Shown piece after piece: positions 54,789 through 64,000 of a stretch of DNA of 64,000 nucleotides. The DNA is from Sphingomonas sp. URHD0057 (lineage in GTDB: Bacteria; Pseudomonadota; Alphaproteobacteria; Sphingomonadales; Sphingomonadaceae): assembly GCF_000620665.1 (NCBI RefSeq), contig NZ_JIAU01000005.1:549501-613500 (forward strand), written 5' to 3'. The translations under genes were made by a program, and so were the position numbers. The notes beneath the pieces are model-generated. The model worked only from the letters and a program-made list of their open reading frames with translations. It had not been told where the DNA came from and did no database searches. The stretch's first letter is position 1; each line of letters starts with the position of its first letter.

Positions 54789-56129
54789 ATGAGCATCGAT
54801 TTCATGCGGCCTGAGGTCGACGAGCTTCGCCCGCGGATCAGCGTGATCGGCGTCGGCGGGGCGGGCGGCAACGCCATCGCCAACATGATGCGGGCCGACG
54901 TCCAGGGGGTCGACTTCATCGTCGCCAACACCGATGCCCAGGCGCTCAACGCCTCGCTCGCCGACCGCCGAATCCAGCTCGGCCTCAGGATCACCCAAGG
55001 CCTCGGCGCGGGGTCGCGGCCGGAGATCGGCCGGGCCGCGGCGGAAGAGACCATCGACGAGATCATCGCCGCGCTCGAGGGCGCGCACATGTGCTTCATC
55101 GCCGCCGGGATGGGCGGCGGGACCGGCACCGGTGCCGCCCCGGTCATTGCCAAGGCCGCGCGCGATCGCGGCATCCTGACCGTCGGCGTGTGCACCAAGC
55201 CGTTCGCGTTCGAAGGCTCGCGCCGCGGCCGTTCCGCGGACGCCGGCCTTCAGGAGCTGCAGCAGCACGTCGACACGCTGATCGTCATTCCCAACCAGAA
55301 TTTGTTCCGCCTCGCCAATTCGGAGACGACCTTCAAGGAAGCTTTCGAAATGGCCGACGAGGTGCTCCAGCAGGGCGTCCGCGGAATCACCGACCTGATG
55401 GTCATGCCCGGCCTTATCAACCTCGACTTCGCCGACGTCCGCTCGGTGATGAGCGAGATGGGCAAGGCGATGATGGGCACCGGCGAGGCTGACGGCGACA
55501 ATCGCGCCATCGAGGCTGCCGAGAAAGCCATCTCCAATCCGCTGCTCGACGGCGTCAGCATGAAGGGCGCCAAGGGCGTGATCATCTCGATCACCGGCGG
55601 CGAGGACATGCGCCTGATGGAGGTCGACGAGGCCGCCAGCCACATCAAGGAGCTTGTCGACCCCGATGCCAACATCATCTGGGGCTCGGCGTTCAACAAC
55701 GATCTCGGCGGCAAGATTCGCGTTTCGGTGGTCGCGACCGGCATCGAAGCTGACGCCATGGCACAACCGGCGCCCGGCAAGGTGTTCACCTTCCCGGCGC
55801 GCTCGGCGCCGGCGCCTCAGCCGGCGCCGGAACCCGCAGCTCACCAGGACGAGGCGCCGGAAGCTGATCTTGACGCCGACGGGGAAGGGGACGAGCTGCT
55901 GCTCGGCACCGACGATATCCTGACCAGCCCGGTCGGTGCTCCGCCGATCAATCCGCCCGAAGACGAGGATGACGCGGACCCGCCGACCGCTGCCGGGGGA
56001 ACCCTGTTCGAACGCATGTCGAACATCGCCCGCGGCGCCCCCAAGGCGCAGATCGATGAGGATGAGCCAGACTACAAGCGCGATCCGATCGACATTCCGC
56101 GCTTCCTGAACCGGCAGAACAACCAGTAA
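54789..56129 (+). CDS. ftsZ: Division tubulin-like GTPase FtsZ
   Basis: 446 residues. G-G-G-T-G-T-G (109-115) is the GTP signature; V-A-N-T-D-A-Q-A-L at 45-53 and D-L-G-G-K-I near 305 complete the GTPase. A disordered Pro/Ala/Asp/Glu-rich linker (about 320-430) leads to the C-terminal peptide [11 protein letters not shown] that binds FtsA and other partners. Forms the Z-ring. It has its own 130-nt control region (DnaA box, GANTC sites), a GAGGGGGG ribosome site and a strong terminator. Confidence 0.98.
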   Translation: MSIDFMRPEVDELRPRISVIGVGGAGGNAIANMMRADVQGVDFIVANTDAQALNASLADRRIQLGLRITQGLGAGSRPEIGRAAAEETIDEIIAALEGAHMCFIAAGMGGGTGTGAAPVIAKAARDRGILTVGVCTKPFAFEGSRRGRSADAGLQELQQHVDTLIVIPNQNLFRLANSETTFKEAFEMADEVLQQGVRGITDLMVMPGLINLDFADVRSVMSEMGKAMMGTGEADGDNRAIEAAEKAISNPLLDGVSMKGAKGVIISITGGEDMRLMEVDEAASHIKELVDPDANIIWGSAFNNDLGGKIRVSVVATGIEADAMAQPAPGKVFTFPARSAPAPQPAPEPAAHQDEAPEADLDADGEGDELLLGTDDILTSPVGAPPINPPEDEDDADPPTAAGGTLFERMSNIARGAPKAQIDEDEPDYKRDPIDIPRFLNRQNNQ

Positions 56130-56150
56130 CGCGCCTCACCGCGCTGAGCG

Positions 56151-56177
56151 AAGGGCGGCCTCGCGGCCGCCCTTTTT
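56151..56177 (+). terminator. Rho-independent terminator of ftsZ
   Basis: GGGCGGCC and GGCCGCCC form an 8-bp perfect GC stem around TCGC, followed directly by TTTTT. It begins 22 nt after the ftsZ stop. Confidence 0.9.
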
Positions 56178-56296
56178 CGTTGGGACGGAGGTGGAAATCG
56201 CCGAAATTCGCCCGTCTCACCCGCTCCTCCGCACGGTTCGCCGTAAACCCCCTAGGCAGAAAGGCTTTGGCAAGATTCAGTGCCCCACCGGGAGGA

Positions 56297-57574
56297 ATGG
56301 TGCGGGGATCGCTAACCATATTGACGCTTGGCGCGACGCTGGCTTGCGGAGCGGCGATGGTCACGGCTGTGCCTGCGTCGGCGCAGGGCAGCTACTCCCC
56401 GTACGCCGAAACGCCGGCCGCGGCGCTGGCACGATATGTGCGCGCGCTCGCTTCCGACCCCAAGGATTTCGGCTCACTGATCGGCGCCGGCAAGGCCGCG
56501 CTCGAGCTTGGCGACAATCAGGCCGCGGCGGGGTTCTTCGCCCGGGCCGATGAGGTCAACCCGCGCAGCCCGATGCCGCAAGCGGGCATGGGGGCCGTCT
56601 CGGTCGGCAATGGTGAAGCCCAGGCGTCGCTCGCTTATTTCAGCCGCGCGCAGCAACTCGGCGCGCCGGTTGCGGTGTTCGGAAGCGACCGCGGCCTCGC
56701 GTATGACCTGCTTGGGCGGCAGCGCGATGCGCAGTCGGACTATCGCGCGGCGCTTGGCGGCCCGGACAGCGACGAAGCACGCCGCCGGTTGGCGCTCAGC
56801 CTTGCGATCAGCGGCGATAAGGCCGGCGCCCTGACGGCGATCGCACCGCTCATGTCGAAGGGCGATGCTGCCGCGGCGCGGGCGCGGGCCTTCGTTTGTG
56901 CGCTGACCGGCGATTCCAACGGCGCGATGATTGCCATCGACGCGGCGATGCCGGGCAGCTGGGCGCGCGTCCAGCCGTTCCTGCAAAAGCTTCCCGGGCT
57001 TAACGCCGGCCAGAAGGCGGCCGCCGTCAACCTCGGCATTTTCCCCGACGCCGGACAACCGGCCTATGCTTATTCGGCGCCGATCCAGAATTACGGTGTG
57101 CCGGCGGCGTCGACGGCGAGCGTCGCAAGCGATCGTTTGTCGGGGATCGACAATTTCCTGGCGCCTGCGGCGTCCGCCCCGGCGCCTTTGCCGGCGACCG
57201 AGTCGCCCAGCTGGCAGGGCCCGCCGGCGCCGGTCCAGATCGCCTACAACGCCCCGATCCCGCAGTCCGCAGTCCCGATGAAATCCGCCTCGGGATCGTC
57301 ACCTGGCAAAATCTGGCTGCAGCTTGCTAGCGGTCCGAATGCCTCGGCCCTGCCGAGCCAGTTCAATCGCGTGAAGTCGCATAACCCGGATCTGATGGAC
57401 GGCATCAAGGGCTATGTCGCCAAGAGTTCCGATCGCTCGCGGCTGGTGATCGGACCGTTCCGCGGCGCCTCGGATGCGCAGATCTTTGCCGAGGACCTCG
57501 GCTCGGTCGGCGTGAACGCTTTTCGCTGGACCAATTCCTCTTCGGACCAGATTGTGCCACTCGGCACGGAATGA
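56297..57574 (+). CDS. Secreted TPR and SPOR-domain protein
   Basis: 425 residues. GGAGGA lies against the ATG at 56297, so the GTG at the next codon could be the true start. Signal peptide ends P-A-S-A-Q (about 30). TPR-like repeats cover about 40-230, an Ala/Pro/Ser linker follows, and a SPOR domain ends the protein (about 340-425, K-I-W-L-Q-L-A-S-G and R-L-V-I-G-P-F). SPOR domains bind septal glycan stripped of peptide stems, placing it at the division site. Its stop overlaps dgt by 4 nt. Confidence 0.87.
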   Translation: MVRGSLTILTLGATLACGAAMVTAVPASAQGSYSPYAETPAAALARYVRALASDPKDFGSLIGAGKAALELGDNQAAAGFFARADEVNPRSPMPQAGMGAVSVGNGEAQASLAYFSRAQQLGAPVAVFGSDRGLAYDLLGRQRDAQSDYRAALGGPDSDEARRRLALSLAISGDKAGALTAIAPLMSKGDAAAARARAFVCALTGDSNGAMIAIDAAMPGSWARVQPFLQKLPGLNAGQKAAAVNLGIFPDAGQPAYAYSAPIQNYGVPAASTASVASDRLSGIDNFLAPAASAPAPLPATESPSWQGPPAPVQIAYNAPIPQSAVPMKSASGSSPGKIWLQLASGPNASALPSQFNRVKSHNPDLMDGIKGYVAKSSDRSRLVIGPFRGASDAQIFAEDLGSVGVNAFRWTNSSSDQIVPLGTE

Positions 57575-58734
57575 CCCTTCCCACGAGCGTTGCCGCGCAG
57601 CCTTCGCAGTCGCGCGGCAGGCTCTTTCCCGAACCGGCGTCCGGCCCCCGCGGCCCGCGCGACATTTTCCAGCGCGACCGCGATCGCATCGTCCATTGCG
57701 TGGCGTTCCGCCGGCTCCGCCACAAAACCCAGGTCTTTGTCGCCCCCGACGGCGATCATTTCCGGGTTCGGCTCACGCATAGCCTCGAAGTCGCGCAGAT
57801 CGGCCGCACGATCGCCCGCGCGCTCGGCCTGAACGAGGACCTGACCGAAGCCTTGTGCCTCGCCCACGATCTCGGCCACCCGCCGTTTGGGCATGCCGGG
57901 GAAGATGCGCTGGACGCCTCGCTCTCCGACGCGGGCGGATTCGATCACAATGCGCACACCCTGCGCATCGTGACCCGGCTGGAGATGCCCTATCCGGACT
58001 TCGACGGGCTCAACCTCAGTTGGGAAGCGCTGGAGGGGCTCGCCAAGCATAACGGGCCGGTTGGCGATCCGACCTGGGCGCTGGTTGAAGCCAATTCGAC
58101 GCGCGACCTCGAGCTTTCGACCTGGCCCAGCCTCGAAGCGCAGGTCGCGGCGATTTCGGACGACATCGCCTACGACAATCACGACGTTGACGACGGCTTG
58201 CGCGCCGGCCTCTTGCAGCTCGACGAGATCCTTCAACTCTCTCTCGTCGGCCGGCTGTGGGACGCGATCGGCGAGCGTCACCCCGGCATTGCGCTCGAAA
58301 AGCAGCAGCGGGCGCTGGTTCGCGACATGATCGGCGTAATGGTCGAGGATGTGCTTGCCGAAACCGTTCGAAGGGTGGAGCAATCCGGCGCGCAATCGAT
58401 CGATGAGGTCCGCCGCGCCGGCCGCCCGCTGGTCGGCTTTTCGGATGCGCTCGCGGAGGAAGAGGGCGAACTGAAGCGCTTCCTCTATGATCGGCTCTAC
58501 GGGTCCGCTGAGTTGGAGCTGATGCGCAACGAGACCCAGCGCGTCGTCACCAACCTGGCGGCGGCGTATCGCGCCGACCCGTCGTTGCTTCCGTCACCGT
58601 GGCAGGACGGGAGCGCCGGCATCGAGCAATTGCGAACGATCGGCGACTTCATCGCGGGGATGACCGACCGCTTCGCCATCGCCCGGCATGAGGAGCTGGT
58701 CGGTCCGGTTCAATTGCCTGCCGACCGCTTCTGA
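57571..58734 (+). CDS. dgt: dGTPase-like HD-domain triphosphohydrolase
   Basis: 387 residues. The HD metal site is made by H70 in T-H-S-L-E-V-A-Q, H99-D100 in A-H-D-L-G-H-P-P-F-G-H, and later E/D residues. Deoxyguanosinetriphosphate triphosphohydrolase-like proteins hydrolyse dNTPs to nucleoside and tripolyphosphate. Length fits the type 2 group. 4-nt overlap with the SPOR gene, 40 nt before argS. Confidence 0.95.
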   Translation: MTLPTSVAAQPSQSRGRLFPEPASGPRGPRDIFQRDRDRIVHCVAFRRLRHKTQVFVAPDGDHFRVRLTHSLEVAQIGRTIARALGLNEDLTEALCLAHDLGHPPFGHAGEDALDASLSDAGGFDHNAHTLRIVTRLEMPYPDFDGLNLSWEALEGLAKHNGPVGDPTWALVEANSTRDLELSTWPSLEAQVAAISDDIAYDNHDVDDGLRAGLLQLDEILQLSLVGRLWDAIGERHPGIALEKQQRALVRDMIGVMVEDVLAETVRRVEQSGAQSIDEVRRAGRPLVGFSDALAEEEGELKRFLYDRLYGSAELELMRNETQRVVTNLAAAYRADPSLLPSPWQDGSAGIEQLRTIGDFIAGMTDRFAIARHEELVGPVQLPADRF

Positions 58735-58774
58735 AACGTGACGGACCGCATCGCGCGCGATACAGGCGCGGGCG

Positions 58775-60508
58775 ATGTCTCTTTACGCGCAATATGCCGC
58801 GCTCCTCGATGGAGTGCTTGACGATCTCGTCGCCGACGGCGCGCTGCCGGCCGAGGTCGATCGCAGGAATGTGACGGTCGAACCGCCGCGCGATCCCGCG
58901 CACGGCGACCTAGCGACCAACGCCGCAATGGTGCTCGCCAAGCCCGCCGGGACCAATCCGCGCTCGCTCGCCGAGCTGATCAAGGCGAAGCTCGAAGCGC
59001 TGCCGCCGGTGACGTCGGTCGAGGTCGCCGGACCGGGGTTCATCAACCTGCGCCTGAAGCCGGACGCGTGGCGCGACGAGCTCAGGACCATCCTCAACGA
59101 CGGCGACGGCTACGGCGTCTCGACCATCGGCAGGAACGAGCGGGTCAACGTCGAATATGTTTCGGCCAATCCGACCGGGCCCCTGCACATGGGACATTGC
59201 CGCGGCGCGGTGGTCGGCGACAGCCTCGCGCGGATCCTCGAAGCGGCGGGCTTCCGAGTCACCAAGGAATATTATGTCAACGACGCGGGCGCCCAGGTCG
59301 ATGCGCTCGCGCGCTCGGTCCACCTCCGCTACCTTGAAGCGCTGGGCGCGGAGATCGGCGATATTCCCGAAGGTATGTATCCCGGCGACTATCTGCGGCC
59401 GGTCGGGGTCGTGCTCGCGTCCGAATATGGCGACGATTACGCCGAGGCGCCGGAAGAGCAGTGGCTGCCGCTGTTCCGCCAGTGGGCGATCCGCGCGATG
59501 CTCGATCTCATCCGCTACGATCTCGGGCTTCTCGACATCCACCACGACAAATTCTCGTCGGAGGCCGAGCTTCAGGAATCGGGCGCGGTCGAGCGGGGCA
59601 TGGCGGTGCTGCTCGACAAGGGCCTGGTCTACCAGGGCATGCTCGAGCGGCCCAAGAGCCTCGAACCGCACGACGAGTGGGAGCCGGTCGAACTGACATT
59701 GTTCCGCTCGACCCAGTTCGGCGACGACCAGGACCGGCCGATGAAGAAGTCGGACGGCAGCTGGACCTATTTCGGCTCGGACGCTGCTTACCATTGGCAG
59801 AAGGCGCAGGGCGCCGACCATCTCGTCAACATCTGGGGAGCCGACCATGCCGGGACGGTCAAGCGCGTCCAGTCGGCGGTAAAGGCGCTGACCGACGGCC
59901 GCGTCGACCTCGACGTGAAGATCATCAACATGGTCCGGTTGTTCCGCGCCGGAGAGCCGGTGAAGATGAGCAAGCGCGCAGGCTCCTTCGTGACGCTCGC
60001 CGAGGTCGTCGACGAAGTCGGCAAGGACGTCGTCCGCTTCATGATGCTGACCAAGCGCGCGGACACGCCGCTCGACTTCGATTTCGCCAAGGTCGTCGAG
60101 GCCTCGAAGGACAATCCGGTCTTCTACGTCCAATATGCCCACGCGCGGATCAGCTCGTTGAAGCGCAAGGCAGCGGATGCCGGAGTCGACCTCTCGGCGC
60201 CGGCGGATCTCGGCTTGCTCGATGACGAGGAGCTCGCGCTGGTCAAGCGCGCCGCCCAATATCCGCGGGCGGTCGAAAGCGCGGCGATGGCGCACGAGCC
60301 GCACCGCATCGCGTTTTACCTCTATGACCTGGCGGCGGATTTCCACGCCTTGTGGAACCGCGGCAACGACGATCCGGAGCGGCGCTTCCTCGTTGAAAAT
60401 AATCCACAACTTTCGCGCGCGCGGCTGGAACTCGCGCTTGGAATCGCGCAAATCATCCGGAGCGGATTGGACCTGATGGGGGTAGCCGCGACCGAGGAGA
60501 TGCGCTGA
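58775..60508 (+). CDS. argS: Arginyl-tRNA synthetase
   Basis: 577 residues. Class I signature H-M-G-H (138-141) in S-A-N-P-T-G-P-L-H-M-G-H and K-M-S-K-R near residue 397; an additional N-terminal domain (about 1-105) and the anticodon-binding C-terminus are present. Charges tRNA-Arg in the cytosol. Followed 2 nt later by a SPOR gene. Confidence 0.98.
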   Translation: MSLYAQYAALLDGVLDDLVADGALPAEVDRRNVTVEPPRDPAHGDLATNAAMVLAKPAGTNPRSLAELIKAKLEALPPVTSVEVAGPGFINLRLKPDAWRDELRTILNDGDGYGVSTIGRNERVNVEYVSANPTGPLHMGHCRGAVVGDSLARILEAAGFRVTKEYYVNDAGAQVDALARSVHLRYLEALGAEIGDIPEGMYPGDYLRPVGVVLASEYGDDYAEAPEEQWLPLFRQWAIRAMLDLIRYDLGLLDIHHDKFSSEAELQESGAVERGMAVLLDKGLVYQGMLERPKSLEPHDEWEPVELTLFRSTQFGDDQDRPMKKSDGSWTYFGSDAAYHWQKAQGADHLVNIWGADHAGTVKRVQSAVKALTDGRVDLDVKIINMVRLFRAGEPVKMSKRAGSFVTLAEVVDEVGKDVVRFMMLTKRADTPLDFDFAKVVEASKDNPVFYVQYAHARISSLKRKAADAGVDLSAPADLGLLDDEELALVKRAAQYPRAVESAAMAHEPHRIAFYLYDLAADFHALWNRGNDDPERRFLVENNPQLSRARLELALGIAQIIRSGLDLMGVAATEEMR

Positions 60509-60510
60509 CC

Positions 60511-61287
60511 ATGACCGATAGCCGAGCGGCGGTCGGATTCGACCGCCTGCCATGGCTCGCCGACGAACCGGAGCGGGAGCGGCGGCAGAGGTCGGGGCGC
60601 GAGCTTGGCGGCTGGGCGGCCGCCGGGGTGCTGCTGGTCGCAGGCGCGTCCTATTGGCTCGGCCAGCGAACCGCACCGGAACTTCAGCCGCCTGTGGCCA
60701 CGAGGTCCGTCCCGCAATCGACCACGGTGGCGCTTCCTGCGCCACAGGTAGCACAGCCGCAGGTCGAGCCGGATCGAGTTCCCCAGGTCGAACCGGCGCC
60801 AGTGCCGGCGCTCTCCGTGCCACGGCCGACGGTCGAGCGCTCTACTTCGCGCAGACGCGTAACGATTTCGCCGCGCCGATCGGCGCCGTTCGTGCGGTCC
60901 GAGCCCAAGAAGGAAAGTGGAACGACGCCGGCCGTGAGCAAGCGGGCGGCGGCCAAGCCCGCTGCGACTGTAGAGCAGCCGCTCCGCCTGTGGCCGGCGC
61001 GCATTTCGCAAGGCGCGAGCGGGCGCCTGGTGCAGATTGGCGCCTTCGGTTCGCGGCAGCAGGCCAAGCTCGGCTGGCGGCGCATGATGCGGTCTTATCC
61101 CGCCGTCGGCCGTCTCCCCGCCACGGTGGTAACGGCGCGCAATACGCACGGCCGCTATTTCTACCGCTTCCAGATCGGCACCACCTCGCAAGCCCATTCC
61201 GAGGTGTTGTGCCAGCGCATGGAGCACATCCGCTTCAGCTGCGCAGTCGTCGGCCTGCCCGGCGCCAGGAAAGCCGTGGAGCGGTGA
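60511..61287 (+). CDS. Membrane-anchored SPOR-domain protein A
   Basis: 258 residues. Cytosolic head (about 1-32) with D-R-L-P-W-L-A-D-E, one membrane helix (about 33-52), a disordered Pro/Val/Gln/Arg linker, and a C-terminal SPOR domain (about 170-245: G-R-L-V-Q-I-G-A-F-G-S-R-Q-Q-A). Binds denuded peptidoglycan at the septum; a DamX/FtsN-like role is possible. The head D-x-x-x-L-P-W-L is shared with the next protein. 4-nt overlap downstream. Confidence 0.9.
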   Translation: MTDSRAAVGFDRLPWLADEPERERRQRSGRELGGWAAAGVLLVAGASYWLGQRTAPELQPPVATRSVPQSTTVALPAPQVAQPQVEPDRVPQVEPAPVPALSVPRPTVERSTSRRRVTISPRRSAPFVRSEPKKESGTTPAVSKRAAAKPAATVEQPLRLWPARISQGASGRLVQIGAFGSRQQAKLGWRRMMRSYPAVGRLPATVVTARNTHGRYFYRFQIGTTSQAHSEVLCQRMEHIRFSCAVVGLPGARKAVER

Positions 61288-61943
61288 GCGAGCAACCTTC
61301 GGCTTATGACGACGGCCAGCTGCCGTGGCTTCAGGCCGTCGACGACGAGGACGAGCCGCGCGGCATCTCTGCCCGCAAGATGCTCGCCGCCTTGCTCGTC
61401 GTGCTGGTGGCGGCCGCCCTGGTGGCGGGAACATTCTTCTGGCTCGGCCGCCGCGACGTCGTTAGCGCCGGTCCGCCCGAGCTGATCCGCGCCGAGCCGG
61501 GGCCCTATAAGATCAAACCGCCGAATCCCGGCGGCCTCAATGTCGCGGGGGAGAGCGAGACCGCGTTCGAAACCAGCGCCGGCGAGGACAAGGATGCGCA
61601 ACTCGACCTCAACGCCGTGTCCGAGGCGCCGGTCGCCAAGCCGAAGCCCGAGCCCAAGCCGGCCGGGCCGGTGGCGGCCAAGCCGCCCGCACCTCCTGAG
61701 CCCAAGCCGTCCGGCGCGCCCGGAAGCGTGGTCCAACTGGGCGCCTTTGCCAACCAGGCACAGGCCGAGCGCGCCTGGACTGCGCTCTCGGCGCGCTTCC
61801 CGGGGGTTGCGGCAATGACCAAGCTGGTTGTGCCGTTCTCGGGCGGCATCCGCCTGCGCGCCAGTGCTGCGTCGCCAGCCGACGCGAAGCAGGTTTGCCA
61901 GACGCTCAAGGCGGCGGGCGAAAACTGCTTCGTCGCGCAATAG
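61284..61943 (+). CDS. Membrane-anchored SPOR-domain protein B
   Basis: 219 residues from the GTG overlapping the previous stop. Head with D-D-G-Q-L-P-W-L-Q-A-V, one membrane helix (about 35-55), a K-P-E-P-K-P-rich linker and a C-terminal SPOR domain (about 147-219: G-S-V-V-Q-L-G-A-F-A-N-Q-A-Q-A). Paralog in layout of protein A. May be the FtsN-type activator of this lineage, which is an inference. Confidence 0.9.
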   Translation: MSEQPSAYDDGQLPWLQAVDDEDEPRGISARKMLAALLVVLVAAALVAGTFFWLGRRDVVSAGPPELIRAEPGPYKIKPPNPGGLNVAGESETAFETSAGEDKDAQLDLNAVSEAPVAKPKPEPKPAGPVAAKPPAPPEPKPSGAPGSVVQLGAFANQAQAERAWTALSARFPGVAAMTKLVVPFSGGIRLRASAASPADAKQVCQTLKAAGENCFVAQ

Positions 61944-61954
61944 GGCGGCGCGTG

Positions 61955-62965
61955 ATGCAGGCGGCAATTTACGGTATCGAGGGGCTGGAGCTGAACGAGG
62001 ACGAGCGCTCCTTCCTGTGCGACGCCGACCCGGCGGGCATGATCATCTTCCGCCGCAACTGCGAGGACGCCGAGCAGCTGTTGCGGCTCACGGATTCCCT
62101 GCGCGAGCTGACCGGCCGCCGCGACCTGCCGATCCTGATCGACCAGGAAGGCGGCCGGGTCGCGCGCATGCGGCCTCCCGCCTGGCCGGCGTTCCCGGCC
62201 GCCGAGCGGTTCGCCCGCCTTTACCAGGCGGCGCCGTCGTCGGCGATCGAAGCGGTCCGGTCGAACGCCCGGGCGCTAGCGCTGATGCTTCGGGCGTGCG
62301 GGATCAACGTCAACTGCCTGCCCCTGCTCGATGTGCGGCAGGAGGGTGCGAGCGACATCATCGGCGACCGGGCGCTGGGTTCGGAGCCGATGCAGGTCGC
62401 TGCGCTCGGCCGTGCCGTGCTCGACGGCATGGCGTCCGCCGGTGTCGTCGGCGTGGTGAAGCACATGCCCGGTCACGGCCGGGCGTTGGTCGACAGCCAC
62501 AAGGAGCTTCCCGTGGTGACGGCGAGCGCGGACGAGCTCGAGATCGATCTGGAGCCGTTCGAGCGGCTCGCCTGGGCGCCGATGGGGATGACCGCTCACG
62601 TCGTCTACACCGCCTGGGACGCCGAGCGGCCGGCGAGCCTGTCGCCGACCGTCATTCAAGATATCATCCGTCACCGGATCGGCTTCGACGGCTGGCTGAT
62701 GAGCGACGATCTGGGGATGGAAGCCCTCGCCGGTGATTTCGCCAGCCGCGCGGCGGGTGTCGTCGCCGCCGGCTGCGACGTTGCGCTCCACTGCTCGGGC
62801 AAGATGGAGGAGATGGTCGCCGTTGCGAGCGCCGTTCCGCCGATGAGCCCCGAAAGCCACGACCGCCTCACTCGGGCCATGGCGGCCGTCATGGTCGAGG
62901 ACGATGATGGGCCCGATCTCGCCGAAGCGCTGGCGAAGCGCGACACGCTGCTGGCACTGGTCTAG
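61955..62965 (+). CDS. nagZ: Beta-N-acetylhexosaminidase
   Basis: 336 residues, family 3 glycosidase of NagZ type. K-H-M-P-G-H-G-R (169-176, catalytic-loop His) and the nucleophile Asp251 in S-D-D-L-G-M. Removes GlcNAc from muropeptides during cytosolic cell wall recycling. A GTG one codon earlier is possible. 11 nt after the SPOR gene. Confidence 0.95.
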   Translation: MQAAIYGIEGLELNEDERSFLCDADPAGMIIFRRNCEDAEQLLRLTDSLRELTGRRDLPILIDQEGGRVARMRPPAWPAFPAAERFARLYQAAPSSAIEAVRSNARALALMLRACGINVNCLPLLDVRQEGASDIIGDRALGSEPMQVAALGRAVLDGMASAGVVGVVKHMPGHGRALVDSHKELPVVTASADELEIDLEPFERLAWAPMGMTAHVVYTAWDAERPASLSPTVIQDIIRHRIGFDGWLMSDDLGMEALAGDFASRAAGVVAAGCDVALHCSGKMEEMVAVASAVPPMSPESHDRLTRAMAAVMVEDDDGPDLAEALAKRDTLLALV

Positions 62966-62967
62966 CG

Positions 62968-63726
62968 ATGGCATCCGATTTCGAGTTCGAGGAGCGCTCC
63001 GTCCGCCCATCGGACGAGCTGAACCTGAACCTCGACGGCTGGGAAGGCCCGCTCGATCTTCTGCTCAACCTCGCGCGGGCGCAGAAGGTCGACCTCGCCC
63101 AAATCTCGATCCTGCAACTGGTCGAGCAATACCTGACCTACCTCGCCGAAGCGCGCGCGCTGAAGCTCGAGATCGCAGCCGACTATCTCGTGATGGCGGC
63201 GTGGCTCGCCTACCTCAAATCCTGCCTTCTCCTGCCCAAGGACCCCGAACGGGACCCGACCTCGGAGGAGATCGCACTTCGCCTGCAGATGCGCTTGCAG
63301 CGCCTGGATGCGATGCGGGAGGCGGGGGCGCGGCTGCTGGGGCGGGATCGGATCGGCCGCGATGTGTTCGTCCGCGGCGCCCCCGAAGGATTGCGGCTGG
63401 TCCGCAAGTCGGCCTGGGTGGTGCGCGACTTCGACCTGTTCGCGGCTTACGGTGTCGTTCGCGCACGAACTCAGCCGCCAATGCACGTCGTCCATCCGCG
63501 CTCGGTCATGACGCTCGAGGAAGCGATCGACCGCGTTGCGCGAATGATCGGGACCGCGCTCGACTGGACCTTCCTCGAAAGCTTCCTGCCGGCCACTCAG
63601 GATCCGCAGTTTCGGCGCTCGGCGCTGGCCTCGAGCTTCCTCGCCATGCTCGAGCTGGCGCGGCGCGGCAGGCTCGAGTTCGCGCAGGAAGAGACATTCG
63701 GGCCGATCAAGCTCAAGGCCGCCTGA
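62968..63726 (+). CDS. scpA: Segregation and condensation protein A
   Basis: 252 residues. The kleisin N-terminal motif W-E-G-P-L-D-L-L-L-N-L-A at about 26-37, with D-Y-L-V-M-A-A-W-L-A-Y-L-K-S. ScpA joins the SMC head domains in the chromosome-condensing complex. It starts 2 nt after nagZ and its stop overlaps the scpB ATG by one base. Confidence 0.95.
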   Translation: MASDFEFEERSVRPSDELNLNLDGWEGPLDLLLNLARAQKVDLAQISILQLVEQYLTYLAEARALKLEIAADYLVMAAWLAYLKSCLLLPKDPERDPTSEEIALRLQMRLQRLDAMREAGARLLGRDRIGRDVFVRGAPEGLRLVRKSAWVVRDFDLFAAYGVVRARTQPPMHVVHPRSVMTLEEAIDRVARMIGTALDWTFLESFLPATQDPQFRRSALASSFLAMLELARRGRLEFAQEETFGPIKLKAA

Positions 63727-64000
63727 TGGACGAGTATATGCGCGCCCTCGAAGCCACTTTGTTTGCCTCGGCCAGCCCGCTGACCATCGACGAGCTGGTC
63801 GAGCATGTCGGTGAGGGCGAGGTCGAGATCGCCCTCGGCCAGCTTGCCCAGCATTACGAGGGTCGCGGGATCGATCTGGTCGAGCGCGGCGGCCGCTGGC
63901 ATTTCCAGACCGCGCCCGATCTCGCGCATTTGCTGCGCCGCACCCGCGAGGAGCCGCGCCGCCTGTCGCGGGCGGCGACCGAGACGCTGGCGATCATCGC
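63726..64000 (+). CDS. scpB: Segregation and condensation protein B, N-terminal part
   Basis: 91 codons visible; the rest is outside the window. M-D-E-Y-M-R-A-L-E-A-T-L-F-A-S-A-S-P-L-T and R-L-S-R-A-A-T-E-T-L-A-I-I-A are ScpB winged-helix signatures. ScpB dimers bind ScpA in the SMC complex. Translationally coupled with scpA (TGATG). Confidence 0.93.
   Translation, partial: MDEYMRALEATLFASASPLTIDELVEHVGEGEVEIALGQLAQHYEGRGIDLVERGGRWHFQTAPDLAHLLRRTREEPRRLSRAATETLAII

Noticed and set aside
58910-60823. 637-codon open frame antisense to argS
   Set aside because: The composition is Arg/Asp/Val-rich noise without motifs, while argS on the plus strand is intact.

Overview
The window is high-GC (roughly two thirds G+C), densely packed bacterial DNA that reads as a chromosome segment of a sphingomonad-type alphaproteobacterium. 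The basis is the protein character (GuaA, PurL, Der, Dgt, the alphaproteobacterial FtsZ with a long linker, Bfd/Bfr, a membrane LytTR protein, many small sphingomonad-like hypotheticals), frequent GTG/TTG starts, and GANTC sites clustered at division promoters. No tRNA, rRNA, insertion sequence, prophage or CRISPR array was seen.

Layout. 1-4870: mixed accessory genes (NTF2-like protein cut by the window edge, GNAT acetyltransferase, fatty acid desaturase, DUF4034 protein, cupin) and rplQ, which stands apart from the usual rpoA operon. 4881-8115: a minus-strand operon of two tandem paralogous TbpB-barrel-type secreted proteins followed by a Slam-type outer membrane protein, i.e. a candidate type XI secretion locus. 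8338-17107: small proteins, an ArsR/SRPBCC pair, a sugar dehydrogenase-type secreted protein with an extra C-terminal domain, an Lrp regulator, guaA, a LytTR protein and an L,D-transpeptidase. 17094-20908: a two-component system with three tiny low-complexity secreted proteins and an Rrf2 regulator nearby. 21052-31385: panB, a YfgM-like protein, bamB, der, an Hpt protein, bfd-bfr with a candidate Fur-controlled promoter, CPBP protease, DUF3052 and purL. 31432-34517: serine hydrolase, a small lipoprotein, and a two-gene membrane unit in front of mraZ.

34801-51701 is a complete division and cell wall cluster in the order mraZ-rsmH-ftsL-ftsI-murE-murF-mraY-murD-ftsW-murG-murC-murB-ddl-ftsQ-ftsA. 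Eleven of its fourteen junctions are 4-nt start/stop overlaps, one overlaps by 13 nt and two have 7-nt gaps, so it is almost certainly translated from a long shared message. ftsZ (54789-56129) is separated from ftsA by about 3 kb holding five unrelated metabolic or transport genes, and it has its own control region and a strong terminator. After ftsZ come three SPOR-domain proteins interleaved with dgt and argS, then nagZ, scpA and the start of scpB, giving a second block tied to the cell wall, septum and chromosome.

The most interesting signals are (i) the Slam locus with two unassigned cargo paralogs, (ii) an extended perfect DnaA box repeated at only three places in the window, two of them the control regions of mraZ and ftsZ, each next to a cluster of GANTC methylation sites and, at mraZ, next to five phased MraZ boxes, and (iii) the split of ftsA from ftsZ. 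Domain calls come from reading motifs in the translations; no database search was run.
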